A stretch of DNA of 64,000 bases from Nocardia niigatensis NBRC 100131 (GTDB lineage: Bacteria > Actinomycetota > Actinomycetes > Mycobacteriales > Mycobacteriaceae): NCBI RefSeq assembly GCF_000308655.1, contig NZ_BAGC01000071.1, positions 186,001 through 250,000 on the forward strand, written 5' to 3'. Under the pieces are notes generated by a model. The model was given only the letters and a program-made list of their open reading frames with translations. It had not been told where the DNA came from and searched no databases. The translations under genes were made by a program, and so were the position numbers. Below, one piece after another: positions 16,108 through 24,535 of the stretch (the stretch's first letter is position 1; every line of letters starts with the position of its first letter).

Positions 16108-18039
16108 ATGCCTGAAGTCGAGCGGCACAAGTACGACGTCGTCGTGATCGGGGCCGGTGGCGCCGGTCTGCGTGCGGTCATCGAGGCTCGTGAGCACGGG
16201 CTGTCCGTGGCGGTGGTCTGCAAGTCCCTGTTCGGCAAGGCGCACACCGTCATGGCCGAGGGCGGCTGCGCGGCCGCCATGGGCAACGCCAACGAGAAGG
16301 ACAGCTGGCAGACCCATTTCAAGGACACCATGCGCGGGGGCAAGTTCCTCAACAACTGGCGCATGGCCGAACTGCACGCCCAGGAGGCCCCCGACCGGGT
16401 GTGGGAGCTGGAAAGCTATGGGGCGCTCTTCGATCGGACCAAGGACGGCCGGATCAGCCAGCGCAACTTCGGCGGCCACACCTATCCGCGGCTGGCGCAC
16501 GTCGGCGACCGCACCGGGCTCGAGATCATCCGCACCATGCAGCAGAAGATCGTCTCACTGCAGCAGGAGGACTTCGCGCAGACCGGCGACTACGAGGCGC
16601 GCATCAAGATCTTCGCCGAATGCACCATCACCGAGCTGCTCAAGGACGGTGACCGGATCGCCGGAGCGTTCGGGTACTGGCGGGAATCCGGGCGCTTCGT
16701 CCTCTTCGAGACGCCCGCGGTCGTCATCGCCACCGGCGGCGTCGGCAAGTCCTACAAGGTGACCTCGAACTCCTGGGAGTACACCGGCGACGGGCACGCG
16801 CTCGCGCTGCGCGCCGGGGCGTCGCTGATCAATATGGAGTTCCTGCAGTTCCATCCGACCGGCATGGTCTGGCCGCCGTCGGTGAAGGGCATCCTGGTCA
16901 CCGAGGGGGTGCGCGGTGACGGCGGGGTGCTCAAGAACTCCGAGGGCAAGCGGTTCATGTTCGACTACATCCCGCCGGTGTTCAAGGGCCAGTACGCCGA
17001 GACCATCGAGGAAGCCGATCAGTGGCTGAAGGACAACGACTCCGCCCGGCGCACACCGGATCTGCTGCCGCGTGACGAGGTCGCGCGGGCCATCAACGAA
17101 GAGGTGAAGGCCGGGCGCGGCACGCCGCACGGCGGCGTGTTCCTGGATATCGCCTCCCGGCTGCCCGCGGACCAGATCGTCAAGCGGCTGCCGTCCATGC
17201 ACCACCAGTTCAAAGAGCTGGCGGACGTGGACATCACGAAGGAGCCGATGGAGGTCGGGCCGACCTGCCACTACGTCATGGGCGGCATCGAGGTCGATCC
17301 GGATACCCAGGCGGCCACGGTGCCCGGCCTGTTCGCCGCCGGTGAGTGCGCGGGCGGCCTGCACGGCTCCAACCGGCTGGGCGGCAACTCGCTGTCGGAC
17401 CTGCTGGTCTTCGGCCGGCGCGCCGGACTGGGCGCGGCCACCTACGTCGAGCAGCTGGCCGCACGGCCCAAGGTCTCCGACACCGATATCGCCGCGGCCG
17501 CGAAATCGGCTGTGACGCCGTTCGATCCGCCCGCCGAGGGCGGTCCGGGCGAGAACCCGTACACGCTGCACATGGACCTGCAGCAGACCATGAACGATCT
17601 GGTCGGCATCATCCGCAAGGAGCACGAGCTCGAGCAGGCCGTCGAGCATCTCTCGGAGCTGCGCGACCGCTACGACCACGTCACCGTGGAGGGCCACCGC
17701 CAGTTCAATCCGGGTTGGCATCTCGCGCTGGACATGCGCAACATGCTGCTCATCAGCGAATGCGTCGCCCAGGCCGCGCTGCTGCGCACCGAGAGCCGCG
17801 GCGGCCACACCCGCGACGACCACCCGGGCATGGATCCGGTGTGGCGCAACAAGCTGCTGGTCTGCACGGTCGACCCGGACGAGGTCGGGTTCTCGGTGCC
17901 GTCGGTGACCGTCACGCCCGAGGCGCAGGTGCCCATGCGCGAGGACCTGCTCCGGCTGTTCGACATGGCGGAGCTCGAAAAGTACTACACCCCCGCCGAT
18001 CTCGCAGGGCTGCGGGACGACGCCGGAAAGGCGGAATAG
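16108..18039 (+). CDS. sdhA: Succinate dehydrogenase/fumarate reductase flavoprotein
   Basis: A 643-residue SdhA. The N-terminal dinucleotide fold is VVVIGAGGAGLRAVIEA. The FAD-linking histidine is in FGKAHTVMAEGG (His46). The substrate region includes QFHPTGMVWPP, and the capping and C-terminal domains carry HGSNRLGGNSLSDLLVFGRRAG and DDHPGMDPVWRNK. It oxidises succinate to fumarate, with electrons passing to SdhB. It is the close counterpart of Rv0248c in size and order. It has an AGGAG ribosome site, and sdhB follows with a 2-nt gap. Confidence 0.95.
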   Translation: MPEVERHKYDVVVIGAGGAGLRAVIEAREHGLSVAVVCKSLFGKAHTVMAEGGCAAAMGNANEKDSWQTHFKDTMRGGKFLNNWRMAELHAQEAPDRVWELESYGALFDRTKDGRISQRNFGGHTYPRLAHVGDRTGLEIIRTMQQKIVSLQQEDFAQTGDYEARIKIFAECTITELLKDGDRIAGAFGYWRESGRFVLFETPAVVIATGGVGKSYKVTSNSWEYTGDGHALALRAGASLINMEFLQFHPTGMVWPPSVKGILVTEGVRGDGGVLKNSEGKRFMFDYIPPVFKGQYAETIEEADQWLKDNDSARRTPDLLPRDEVARAINEEVKAGRGTPHGGVFLDIASRLPADQIVKRLPSMHHQFKELADVDITKEPMEVGPTCHYVMGGIEVDPDTQAATVPGLFAAGECAGGLHGSNRLGGNSLSDLLVFGRRAGLGAATYVEQLAARPKVSDTDIAAAAKSAVTPFDPPAEGGPGENPYTLHMDLQQTMNDLVGIIRKEHELEQAVEHLSELRDRYDHVTVEGHRQFNPGWHLALDMRNMLLISECVAQAALLRTESRGGHTRDDHPGMDPVWRNKLLVCTVDPDEVGFSVPSVTVTPEAQVPMREDLLRLFDMAELEKYYTPADLAGLRDDAGKAE

Positions 18040-18041
18040 CC

Positions 18042-18788
18042 ATGGGTTACGAGGCGAAGTTCAAGGTGTGGCGCGGCGACACCGAGGGCGGCGGCCTGCA
18101 GGACTTCACCGTGCAGGTGAACGAGGGCGAGGTGGTGCTCGACATCATCCACCGTTTGCAGGCCACCCAGGCGCCGGATCTGGCGGTGCGCTGGAACTGC
18201 AAGGCAGGCAAGTGCGGTTCGTGCTCGGCGGAGGTGAACGGGCGGCCGCGGCTGCTGTGCATGACCCGCATGTCGACCTTCACCGAGGACGAGATCGTCA
18301 CGGTGACGCCGATGCGCACCTTCCCGGTAATTCGCGACCTGGTCACGGATGTGTCCTTCAACTACCAGAAGGCGCGCGAAGTACCGTCTTTCACGCCGCC
18401 GGTGGATCTCAAACCGGGCGAGTACCGGATGCAGCAGGCCGATGTGGAACGGTCGCAGGAATTCCGCAAGTGCATCGAATGCTTCCTGTGCCAGAACATC
18501 TGTCACGTGGTGCGTGATCACGAGGACAACAAGCACGCATTCTCCGGGCCGCGATACCTGATGCGTATTGCCGAACTCGAAATGCATCCTTTGGATGTGG
18601 CCGACCGGCGCGAACTCGCGCAGGAGGACGCGGGCCTGGGATTCTGCAACATCACGAAGTGCTGTACGGAGGTCTGCCCCGAGCACATCAAGATCACTGA
18701 TAACGCGCTGATTCCGCTCAAGGAACGCGTGGTCGATCGGAAATACGATCCGATCGTCTGGCTCGGAAACAAACTTTTCCGTCGCTGA
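18042..18788 (+). CDS. sdhB: Succinate dehydrogenase iron-sulfur subunit
   Basis: A 248-residue SdhB. The 2Fe-2S ferredoxin domain is at 55-80 (NCKAGKCGSCSAEVNGRPRL then C). The 4Fe-4S ligands are in CIECFLCQNIC and the 3Fe-4S ligands in CNITKCCTEVCPEHIK. It carries electrons from SdhA flavin to the membrane subunit. ATG 18042 comes 2 nt after the sdhA stop, so translation is coupled. A hairpin follows the gene. Confidence 0.95.
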   Translation: MGYEAKFKVWRGDTEGGGLQDFTVQVNEGEVVLDIIHRLQATQAPDLAVRWNCKAGKCGSCSAEVNGRPRLLCMTRMSTFTEDEIVTVTPMRTFPVIRDLVTDVSFNYQKAREVPSFTPPVDLKPGEYRMQQADVERSQEFRKCIECFLCQNICHVVRDHEDNKHAFSGPRYLMRIAELEMHPLDVADRRELAQEDAGLGFCNITKCCTEVCPEHIKITDNALIPLKERVVDRKYDPIVWLGNKLFRR

Positions 18789-18811
18789 CGGCGATTTCCC
18801 GGCATACGGCC

Positions 18812-18845
18812 ACGGTGGCCCCGCGTTCCGGCGCGGGGCCACCGT
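18812..18845 (+). terminator. Hairpin after the sdh operon
   Basis: A perfect 14-bp G+C-rich stem (18812-18825 with 18832-18845) around TTCCGG. It has no U-tract, as is common for actinobacterial terminators. Confidence 0.7.
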
Positions 18846-18917
18846 CGTCACCGAGCCCGTAGTTGATCACGAAACGGCGGCCGTTCGACAACGGAAGTAT
18901 GTTTGCGGTGGCTAAGC

Positions 18918-19133
18918 ATGGGTATCCAACTATTCGTGGACCGAGGACTCAAGAATGCACGTCCCCGGTACCGGAAAATGGCTCCCGATGACTGGGTCGA
19001 ACGGCTGATCGTAGGGATGCTCTTCGCGGTATCGGCGATGGGCGTATACGTACTCACCGGCGCACTGATGCCTGCCCTCGCCATCGGCGTGCTGGTCGCC
19101 GCCGTCGCGATGGGTGTGGTCGCAATCCTCTGA
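18918..19133 (+). CDS. Small two-helix membrane protein, unknown
   Basis: A 71-residue protein: a basic amphipathic N-terminus (MGIQLFVDRGLKNARPRYRK), then two hydrophobic segments (RLIVGMLFAVSAMGVYVLTG and LAIGVLVAAVAMGVVAIL). No clear ribosome site; ATG 18918 is the best of several weak starts (TTG 18903 would add five residues). It has no recognised family. It is followed directly by a bidirectional hairpin. Confidence 0.5.
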   Translation: MGIQLFVDRGLKNARPRYRKMAPDDWVERLIVGMLFAVSAMGVYVLTGALMPALAIGVLVAAVAMGVVAIL

Positions 19134-19138
19134 GGCGG

Positions 19139-19166
19139 GGGTTCACGGGTCGGGGCCCGTGAACCC
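19139..19166. terminator. Bidirectional hairpin between convergent genes
   Basis: GGGTTCACGGG and CCCGTGAACCC pair perfectly over 11 bp around TCGGGG. It lies between the stops of the small membrane gene and the DUF397 gene. Confidence 0.7.
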
Positions 19167-19178
19167 TCGTTCAGCGAA

Positions 19179-19382
19179 TCACCTGTCGAAGACCCCGTTT
19201 TCGAGGCCGGCCGTGAACGACCGCCACTCCGCCGCGCCGAACACCAGTGCCGGACCCTGCGGATTCTTGCTGTCCCGCACGCCCACTCGGCCCGCGGGCA
19301 GGAAAGCCACCTCGACGCACTCCTTACCGGCCCCGCTGCGGCTGCTCTTGAACCAGCGGGCCCCGGAAAGATCCACACTCAT
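19179..19382 (-). CDS. DUF397 protein
   Basis: A 67-residue DUF397 protein with the full family pattern: ARWFKSSRSGAGKECVEVAF, then VRDSKNPQGPALVF and EWRSFTAGL. DUF397 proteins are partners, proposed antitoxin-like or developmental modulators, of XRE/DUF5753 regulators such as the WhiJ/AbaB-type systems of Streptomyces. Its ATG overlaps the stop of the XRE gene by ATGA, so the two are coupled. Confidence 0.9.
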   Translation of the reverse strand: MSVDLSGARWFKSSRSGAGKECVEVAFLPAGRVGVRDSKNPQGPALVFGAAEWRSFTAGLENGVFDR

Positions 19383-20278
19383 GCCGAATACTCCTTCGCC
19401 ACCTGCCGGAGCAGGTTTCTGCTGTCCTGAACGTCCAACGCGCAGCGTTGCAGGCCCTCTTGCGCCCGCCGATAGCGCTGCACGTCGCCCTGTCTCTCGA
19501 GATACAGATCGCCGGTGAACCCCTCCACGTAGACCACCGGAGGCTCCACCGGTTGCCCTTTGCTGTCACATCCGAATTCCAGAATCACGAACGGGCCGGT
19601 CGAAAGTCCCAGGGGGACACCGGCGGCGAAGGGCAGGATGCGCAGCGCGACATTGGACCGGGTGCTCAGTTCCGCCAAGTGTCGCACCTGCGCCGCCATC
19701 ACCCTTGCACCTCCCACCAGGCGGCGCAATACCGATTCGTGCAACACCATGGCGATGCTCGCGGGATGCATGCGGCGGGTGATCATGGCCTGCCGTTGCA
19801 TGCGCAGCTGAACGCGCCGATCCACCTCCGCCACAGTCTCTTCCGGGTACCCGAGCCGGTTCAGGGCCCTTGCGTACTCGGCCGTCTGCAGCAGGCCCGG
19901 CACCAATTCGGATTGGTAGCAGGACAACTGCTGCGCGGATGCCTCCAGCCCCACGTAGACGTCGAAGTTCTCGGGAATCAGGTCGCCGTAGGAGTGCCAC
20001 CAGCTCTTGACCGCCGCCTGCTGCGCCAAACCCTTGAGGCCCTCCGCGATTCCGGCGGGGATCCCGTAGATCCGGCACAGCTCCTGGATGTCGATGGTGC
20101 GGATGCGGTCCGCGTTGCCCTTCTCCAGCCGCTGCAAGGTGCTCGCGCCCCACTCCATCAGCTTGGCGGCTTCGGCGATGGTCAATCCCGCCTGGATGCG
20201 CCAGTCCCGTAGATAGCGGCCGAGCTGGCGGCGGGGCAGGGTGGATGACGCGGGACCCTCGGACACAACAGGCTCCAT
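19379..20278 (-). CDS. XRE-family regulator with DUF5753 (WhiJ-like)
   Basis: A 299-residue protein. The helix-turn-helix is at about 20-75 (LGRYLRDWRIQAGLTIAEAA, STLQRLEKGNADRI). It is followed by the DUF5753 domain (about 105-285; SCYQSELVPGLLQTAEYARA, then ILPFAAGVPLGLSTGPFVIL). This is the standard actinobacterial regulator paired with DUF397, linked to development and secondary metabolism in Streptomyces. The start is ATG 20278 without an evident ribosome site. Divergent from it lie two small coupled genes that may be part of the same module. Confidence 0.9.
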   Translation of the reverse strand: MEPVVSEGPASSTLPRRQLGRYLRDWRIQAGLTIAEAAKLMEWGASTLQRLEKGNADRIRTIDIQELCRIYGIPAGIAEGLKGLAQQAAVKSWWHSYGDLIPENFDVYVGLEASAQQLSCYQSELVPGLLQTAEYARALNRLGYPEETVAEVDRRVQLRMQRQAMITRRMHPASIAMVLHESVLRRLVGGARVMAAQVRHLAELSTRSNVALRILPFAAGVPLGLSTGPFVILEFGCDSKGQPVEPPVVYVEGFTGDLYLERQGDVQRYRRAQEGLQRCALDVQDSRNLLRQVAKEYSA

Positions 20279-20529
20279 TCGCGGTCGCGGGCATGGATCG
20301 GGGCTCGACGGCGGGCGATGGCTTCGTCCACTTTGGAGAATCGTCCTCCCCCAAGTGGATTCACTGCTGGGAATTCGCGCAATTTTGCGTTCTCATTCCC
20401 GAAATTCGCCCGCTCGACGTCTGCTCGTGGTGTGCTGGAGATGTGCCCGGAGCGGTGTAGCTAGGCCCCTTTCCTTTCCTGAACCTCCGGGCACTTCAGG
20501 AACCAGCGGGAACGAGGAGTGGTCTGGAC

Positions 20530-20733
20530 ATGCAACTGACGTCTCTCAACATGCACATCGCCGGTCTGTCGCGCTGCCGTCGCGATCCGGGCGTGATGAC
20601 CGTCGAACAAGCGCACGCCGCAATGCAATTGCACCTCGATTGCACGGTGCAGACCTGCAAGGTGCGCCGACGAGCCCGGGCGACGCTGGTCGAGGAGGGA
20701 CGGTGTGTGCTCGACGAGCGAGCACTGCCATGA
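20530..20733 (+). CDS. Small cysteine-containing protein, unknown
   Basis: A 67-residue protein from ATG 20530 with GAGGAG upstream. The central MTVEQAHAAMQLHLDC, then TVQTCKVRRRARATLVEEGR has paired Cys and basic helices, a pattern seen in small nocardial proteins without known function. It could be a DNA-binding or Zn-binding adaptor. Its stop overlaps the next ATG (ATGA). It is divergent from the XRE/DUF397 pair. Confidence 0.6.
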   Translation: MQLTSLNMHIAGLSRCRRDPGVMTVEQAHAAMQLHLDCTVQTCKVRRRARATLVEEGRCVLDERALP

Positions 20734-20888
20734 CCGGCTACGACCGATTCGTTCACCGGATGCTGTGGCTGCTGCTCGACGCCCGGGCAGCACAGCTCCA
20801 CGGCACAACTTCGCGGTCGGGATACCGGGGAAGGCCCCCGGCCACGATAAACGCTGCCGCACAGCGCTTTCGAGCGCCCCGCGCCTAA
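20730..20888 (+). CDS. 52-residue protein coupled to the upstream small gene
   Basis: ATG 20730 overlaps the preceding TGA (ATGA) and runs to TAA 20888. The sequence opens MTGYDRFVHRMLWLLLDARA and ends basic (RGRPPATINAAAQRFRAPRA). No family is recognised. Support is the tight coupling and the reading frame; no homology is claimed. Confidence 0.4.
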   Translation: MTGYDRFVHRMLWLLLDARAAQLHGTTSRSGYRGRPPATINAAAQRFRAPRA

Positions 20889-21045
20889 CCTCCGGGCAGC
20901 GGTGGCGCAGTCCCCATCGCGTGCTGCAGCGCGGTTCGGCCCGTCCGCTCCACAGACGGCAGGCGGGCCGAACCGCACCCAAGATCCGGTGTGACGCTTA
21001 CCCTGGAATCCATCGCACTTGTGCCCGGGGTGGAGGGGAACACCG

Positions 21046-21516
21046 TTGCTGGCCTTCGAAAAGCCGGATTATCCGGCGTGCCGGACCGCGTCGCTGTCCG
21101 ATCTGGACGCGATCCGCGCGCTCGAGGTGGTCGAATTCGAGCATCTCGCCTATCCGTATTTCGTTCTGCGGCAACTCTTCGAGTTGCATGGAACAAACTG
21201 GACGGTTGCCGAAGATGACGGCGAGCTCTGTGGCTATGTGCTCACCGCCATCGACGGGGACCGCACGGCCTGGTTTCTCGGTTTCGCGGTGGCGGCCGAG
21301 TGCCGGGGTCGCGGCCACGGCCGGACATTGCTGGAAGCCGCTCTGGCCCAATGCCGTCAGGCCCGGGCCGAACAGGTCTTCGTCACGGTGAAGCCCGGCA
21401 ATCGGGTCGCCTACCACCTCTACAAGGAGGTCGGCTTCGTATGGGCCGACCACGAGGTCGCCTACTTCGGCGCCGATGAGCCACGAGATGTGCTGGTGCA
21501 CAAGATTTATCATTGA
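21046..21516 (+). CDS. GNAT acetyltransferase (RimI-like)
   Basis: A 156-residue GNAT-fold N-acetyltransferase. The acetyl-CoA loop is in VAAECRGRGHGRTLLEAALA (RGRGxG signature at about 88), and the later strand-helix YHLYKEVGFVWADHE is typical of RimI-like enzymes. TTG 21046 is preferred because GGAGGGG lies 7 nt upstream; GTG 21019 would remove that logic. It ends 2 nt before the channel-like gene's ATG. The acceptor substrate is unknown. Confidence 0.75.
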   Translation: MLAFEKPDYPACRTASLSDLDAIRALEVVEFEHLAYPYFVLRQLFELHGTNWTVAEDDGELCGYVLTAIDGDRTAWFLGFAVAAECRGRGHGRTLLEAALAQCRQARAEQVFVTVKPGNRVAYHLYKEVGFVWADHEVAYFGADEPRDVLVHKIYH

Positions 21517-21518
21517 TC

Positions 21519-22379
21519 ATGCTCGAGAGAAGCGCTCCGTCGTCGCCATTCGTGGCGGATATGAGCATGCGTATCGAACGGCATGCCGATACCTACGCCG
21601 ACAACGTCACCGAATTCCTCGCGCAGCCACACGGTCTGCGGCGGCGGGCGACCGAACAGCCGCTGCTGGACCTGTTCACCCGGCACACCGAGGCCGTCGT
21701 CGCCACCTACGATCCACCCGGAATCCGCAGGGCCGGCGACAGTCTCGTCTTCGGCCACATCTACGCGCCGGTCCTTGCGCACACCGCGACCGCGACCCCG
21801 CAACCGGTGCCGGTCAATCAGCTGATCGCCGCCCTCATCGCCGCCGAGGTGGAATTCCGCGGGCCACTGCGACTCAGCCGCACCCAGAACGGTCTGCTGG
21901 CCGAGGCGTACGAGCGACTGGGCCGCCCGCTGGTGCAGGCCGGACTGCCCGCGCACGCCGCCCTCGCCTACCGGCGCGCCGCCAGCCTCTACCGCATCGA
22001 CGAGGACACCGATGCCGAGGACCGCTGTGGGCTGGCGCTGGCCCGCGCCCGGCGGCTGGCGCAGCCGGTGGCCTGGCGCCGGATCGGCGGCCTGTTCCCG
22101 GACCTCATCTGCGGCTACGGCTATCGCCCCTTCCGCATGCTGTGGTTCGTGGCCTTCCAGCTGCTGGTCTTCGTGGTGGCCGTGATGCTGCGCTCGGATC
22201 AGCCGCCGGCCATCACCGTGTTCCAGGTGTTCATGAACTATCTGAACCCGCTGGGCATCGGCGATACCGAGAGCCTGCGGGTCGGCGGGCGCGCGGTGTT
22301 CGTGATCGAGAGCTATCTGGGCGCGGTCACCATGTCGGTGTTCTTCGCGCTGCTGGTGCGCCGCTGGTTCCGGCTCTGA
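21519..22379 (+). CDS. Two-helix channel-like membrane protein with degenerate filter
   Basis: A 286-residue protein. Residues 1-190 are soluble and helical, with a TPR-like stretch near 130-185. The last 90 residues contain two membrane helices (MLWFVAFQLLVFVVAVML and VIESYLGAVTMSVFFALLV) flanking ITVFQVFMNYLNPLGIGD. The order helix, pore loop ending in GxGD, and helix with E-x-x-L-G resembles the two-TM potassium-channel domain (usual filter TVGYGD), but here reads PLGIGD. Potassium selectivity is therefore doubtful. The start is uncertain (TTG 21513, ATG 21519 or ATG 21561). It follows the GNAT gene and converges on the SCO2521-type gene. Confidence 0.55.
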   Translation: MLERSAPSSPFVADMSMRIERHADTYADNVTEFLAQPHGLRRRATEQPLLDLFTRHTEAVVATYDPPGIRRAGDSLVFGHIYAPVLAHTATATPQPVPVNQLIAALIAAEVEFRGPLRLSRTQNGLLAEAYERLGRPLVQAGLPAHAALAYRRAASLYRIDEDTDAEDRCGLALARARRLAQPVAWRRIGGLFPDLICGYGYRPFRMLWFVAFQLLVFVVAVMLRSDQPPAITVFQVFMNYLNPLGIGDTESLRVGGRAVFVIESYLGAVTMSVFFALLVRRWFRL

Positions 22380-22415
22380 TCCGGCCCGGTGTCACCACTG
22401 TGATCCGGTACGGCG

Positions 22416-23399
22416 TCACCACTGCACGGTGCTGATCTTGGAGCTGCGCAGCGCCGCCAGGGTGGCCACCGCCAGCCGGTCGCGCAGGTGTCCGATCTGC
22501 GCGGTCCACTGGCGGGTGAAGCCGGGATCGGATTCCAGTCGCGTCCACAGTTCGCGCAGCCGCGGCGGTGTGTGGGCGCCCGGCATCCACAGGTGCACCA
22601 GCTGTTCGAGCAGCGGCGCCAGTTCCTCGGACGGATCGCGTTCGGGCGCGGGCCGATCCGCCCCGGACAGCGCGGCTCCCAGGGTCGACAGCAGCCAGTC
22701 GTGGACGGCCAGATCCTCGCAGAAGCGTTGCACCGCACCCAGATCCCGGGCGGTCGGCACCATGATCCGCACCGACCGGGTGTGCTCGTCCTCGAGCCGG
22801 AACGCGAACAGGGTGCGCCCGCGCACCGTGCCGCCCACCGGCGGCGCGACCCGCGCGGCCCAGCGCAGCCGGGTGGCGCTGGACCGCACCGGCGGCTCCT
22901 GATCCAGGCCGGGATCGGTGCGCACCCGGGTGAGCAGCCGATCGCTGACCGAGCCCAGATCCAGCGTGCCGGCGCTGGAACCCTCGAGGAAGCCCTCGGT
23001 GAGATCGACCGCGGCCGCGGCATCGTCGGCGATCCGGTGCCACACCTCCAGCGTCCCGGCCCGGGACAGGTAGTGCGACCAGGGCCGGCGGTTCTTGTCG
23101 GCCGTCCGCACCACCGTCGAGCAGGCCGAACTCTGCACCACCCGGCCGCCGACCAGGATCGCGTGCGCGGCCACCGTGCCGATGGCGCGGTTCTCCGACC
23201 CCGACACCGTCGCCAGCTTGCAGTCCACGCCGACCGCCGAGCTCGGCGAAATCGCCAGGGCCAGTGGCCGTTCCCGCAGCAGCACCCGCTGCCCGGGCAG
23301 CAGCGACAGCAGCGCCGACGCCTCCCGGGCCGCGAGTCCCCCCGCATTGGGCAGCAATGCCGTGCGTACCTCGCCCAGCAGCACCAGCGGATCGCTCAT
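22416..23399 (-). CDS. SCO2521-family protein
   Basis: A 327-residue protein of the uncharacterised SCO2521 family as I recall it: start MSDPLVLLGEVRTALLPNAG, then LLSLLPGQRVLLRERPLALA and RPWSHYLSRAGTLEVW. It is the last gene of a four-gene minus-strand operon, 89 bp below the SCO2522-type gene. No enzymatic motif, signal peptide or membrane helix is evident. Conservation of these genes as a block in Streptomyces and relatives is the only clue to function. ATG 23399 is preceded by GGCGGAG. Confidence 0.7.
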   Translation of the reverse strand: MSDPLVLLGEVRTALLPNAGGLAAREASALLSLLPGQRVLLRERPLALAISPSSAVGVDCKLATVSGSENRAIGTVAAHAILVGGRVVQSSACSTVVRTADKNRRPWSHYLSRAGTLEVWHRIADDAAAAVDLTEGFLEGSSAGTLDLGSVSDRLLTRVRTDPGLDQEPPVRSSATRLRWAARVAPPVGGTVRGRTLFAFRLEDEHTRSVRIMVPTARDLGAVQRFCEDLAVHDWLLSTLGAALSGADRPAPERDPSEELAPLLEQLVHLWMPGAHTPPRLRELWTRLESDPGFTRQWTAQIGHLRDRLAVATLAALRSSKISTVQW

Positions 23400-23488
23400 G
23401 GCTCCGCCTCACTGCGCTCGGCTCCGCCATGCGCGATCCACACTGCGCCCGTGGTTCGCTCGCTGCGCTCGCTCACGTGGCGGCCACC

Positions 23489-24535
23489 TCAGACATCACC
23501 CAGGAAGATATGGTTCAACCGGTGGGTGGCCTGGCGTGGCACCTCCACCGGAATTCGCTCGCCCGCACCGCGTTCGGCGAGCTTGGCCTGCACGTCGTCG
23601 TCGAGTTGCAGGTGGTCGAGGATGACCCGCACGGCGTGCTCGATACCCAGGTAGCTGTGGGGCAGCACCGACAGCGCCCGATAGGCCGCGAAGGGCTTGG
23701 CCTTCGGATTCAGCTTCACCACCGCGGGCAGCCGGGACCACTCGCTGGGCCACGGATCCTCCCACGGCACCGGCGCGGCCACCATGGCGCCCTCGTTGCG
23801 AATCAGGCCCAGCCGCAACAACTGCCAGATGGCGGCCAGGAACGGGCACGACCAGAGCGTGCGCTCCACCTGCTGACCACCCTCCTCCTCCAGCCGGCGG
23901 CTCCACAGCTGCACGTCCAGGAAGATGGAGTGGTTGCGCGCGCCGAATTCCTCCGGCGGCCGATACCGGGCGATCCGCATGGCCTGTCCCGCATCGAATT
24001 CCGAGGAGCGGCGGCCGTTGCAGAGCCAGCCGGACTCGACGGTGGGCGGGCGGCGGCCGGTGCTGTCGCGCTCGGGTTCGGCGACGATGCGGGCGGCCAT
24101 CATCTCGGCCAGCCGCACCGGCTCGCCCACGGGTTCGCCGTCCAGGAACGACGGCACCTCCGCGCAGCCCGCCTCGCGCGCCAGATAGTCGATGGTGACT
24201 CCGCATTCGTCCGCCGCCGCCAGCAGCTTCTCCAGCACCTGGCGCGGGTCGGCGTTGCGCCGCGCGTCCCGCGGGCGGTTGGCGCGGGTCCAGAAGTAGT
24301 CGTCGACCAGGAAGCACGTGCTGACCCGCGCGCCCGTGCCGAATTCCGCTTCGGCCGCGGCGATCTGGGCCTGGACGATGGGAGCCACCCGGCGCAGCTG
24401 CGCGTGAATGCGGTCGACGCCGTTGACCAGCTCGTCCATGTAGAAGTGCCCGACCTCGATGGACAGATGCGACAGCGGTTGCCCGGCGACGCGATTGCGC
24501 TCGCCCGCCTCGCTGTAGTCGGTCGCGGAGCTCAT
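23489..24535 (-). CDS. SCO2522-family protein
   Basis: A 348-residue soluble protein assigned to the SCO2522 family from context and recall. It has the HLSIEVGHFYMDELVNGVDR segment near residue 25, STCFLVDDYFW at about 70, and a C-terminal LPHSYLGIEHAVRVILDHLQ. The repeated aromatic/acidic blocks (VDDYFW, SIFLDVQLWSRRLEEE) hint at an enzyme, but I recognise no catalytic motif. Its ATG overlaps the upstream SCO2523-type stop (ATGA), so the proteins are probably made in ratio. Confidence 0.7.
   Translation of the reverse strand: MSSATDYSEAGERNRVAGQPLSHLSIEVGHFYMDELVNGVDRIHAQLRRVAPIVQAQIAAAEAEFGTGARVSTCFLVDDYFWTRANRPRDARRNADPRQVLEKLLAAADECGVTIDYLAREAGCAEVPSFLDGEPVGEPVRLAEMMAARIVAEPERDSTGRRPPTVESGWLCNGRRSSEFDAGQAMRIARYRPPEEFGARNHSIFLDVQLWSRRLEEEGGQQVERTLWSCPFLAAIWQLLRLGLIRNEGAMVAAPVPWEDPWPSEWSRLPAVVKLNPKAKPFAAYRALSVLPHSYLGIEHAVRVILDHLQLDDDVQAKLAERGAGERIPVEVPRQATHRLNHIFLGDV

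Noticed and set aside
21513..21515. TTG start for the channel-like gene
   Set aside because: It overlaps the GNAT stop, but ATG two codons later is more likely. The N-terminus is uncertain either way.
23400..23488. A mobile repeat in the SCO2522-SCO2521 gap
   Set aside because: The CGCTGCGCTCGCTC-type motif here is a widespread low-complexity feature of nocardial intergenic DNA, with no element structure.
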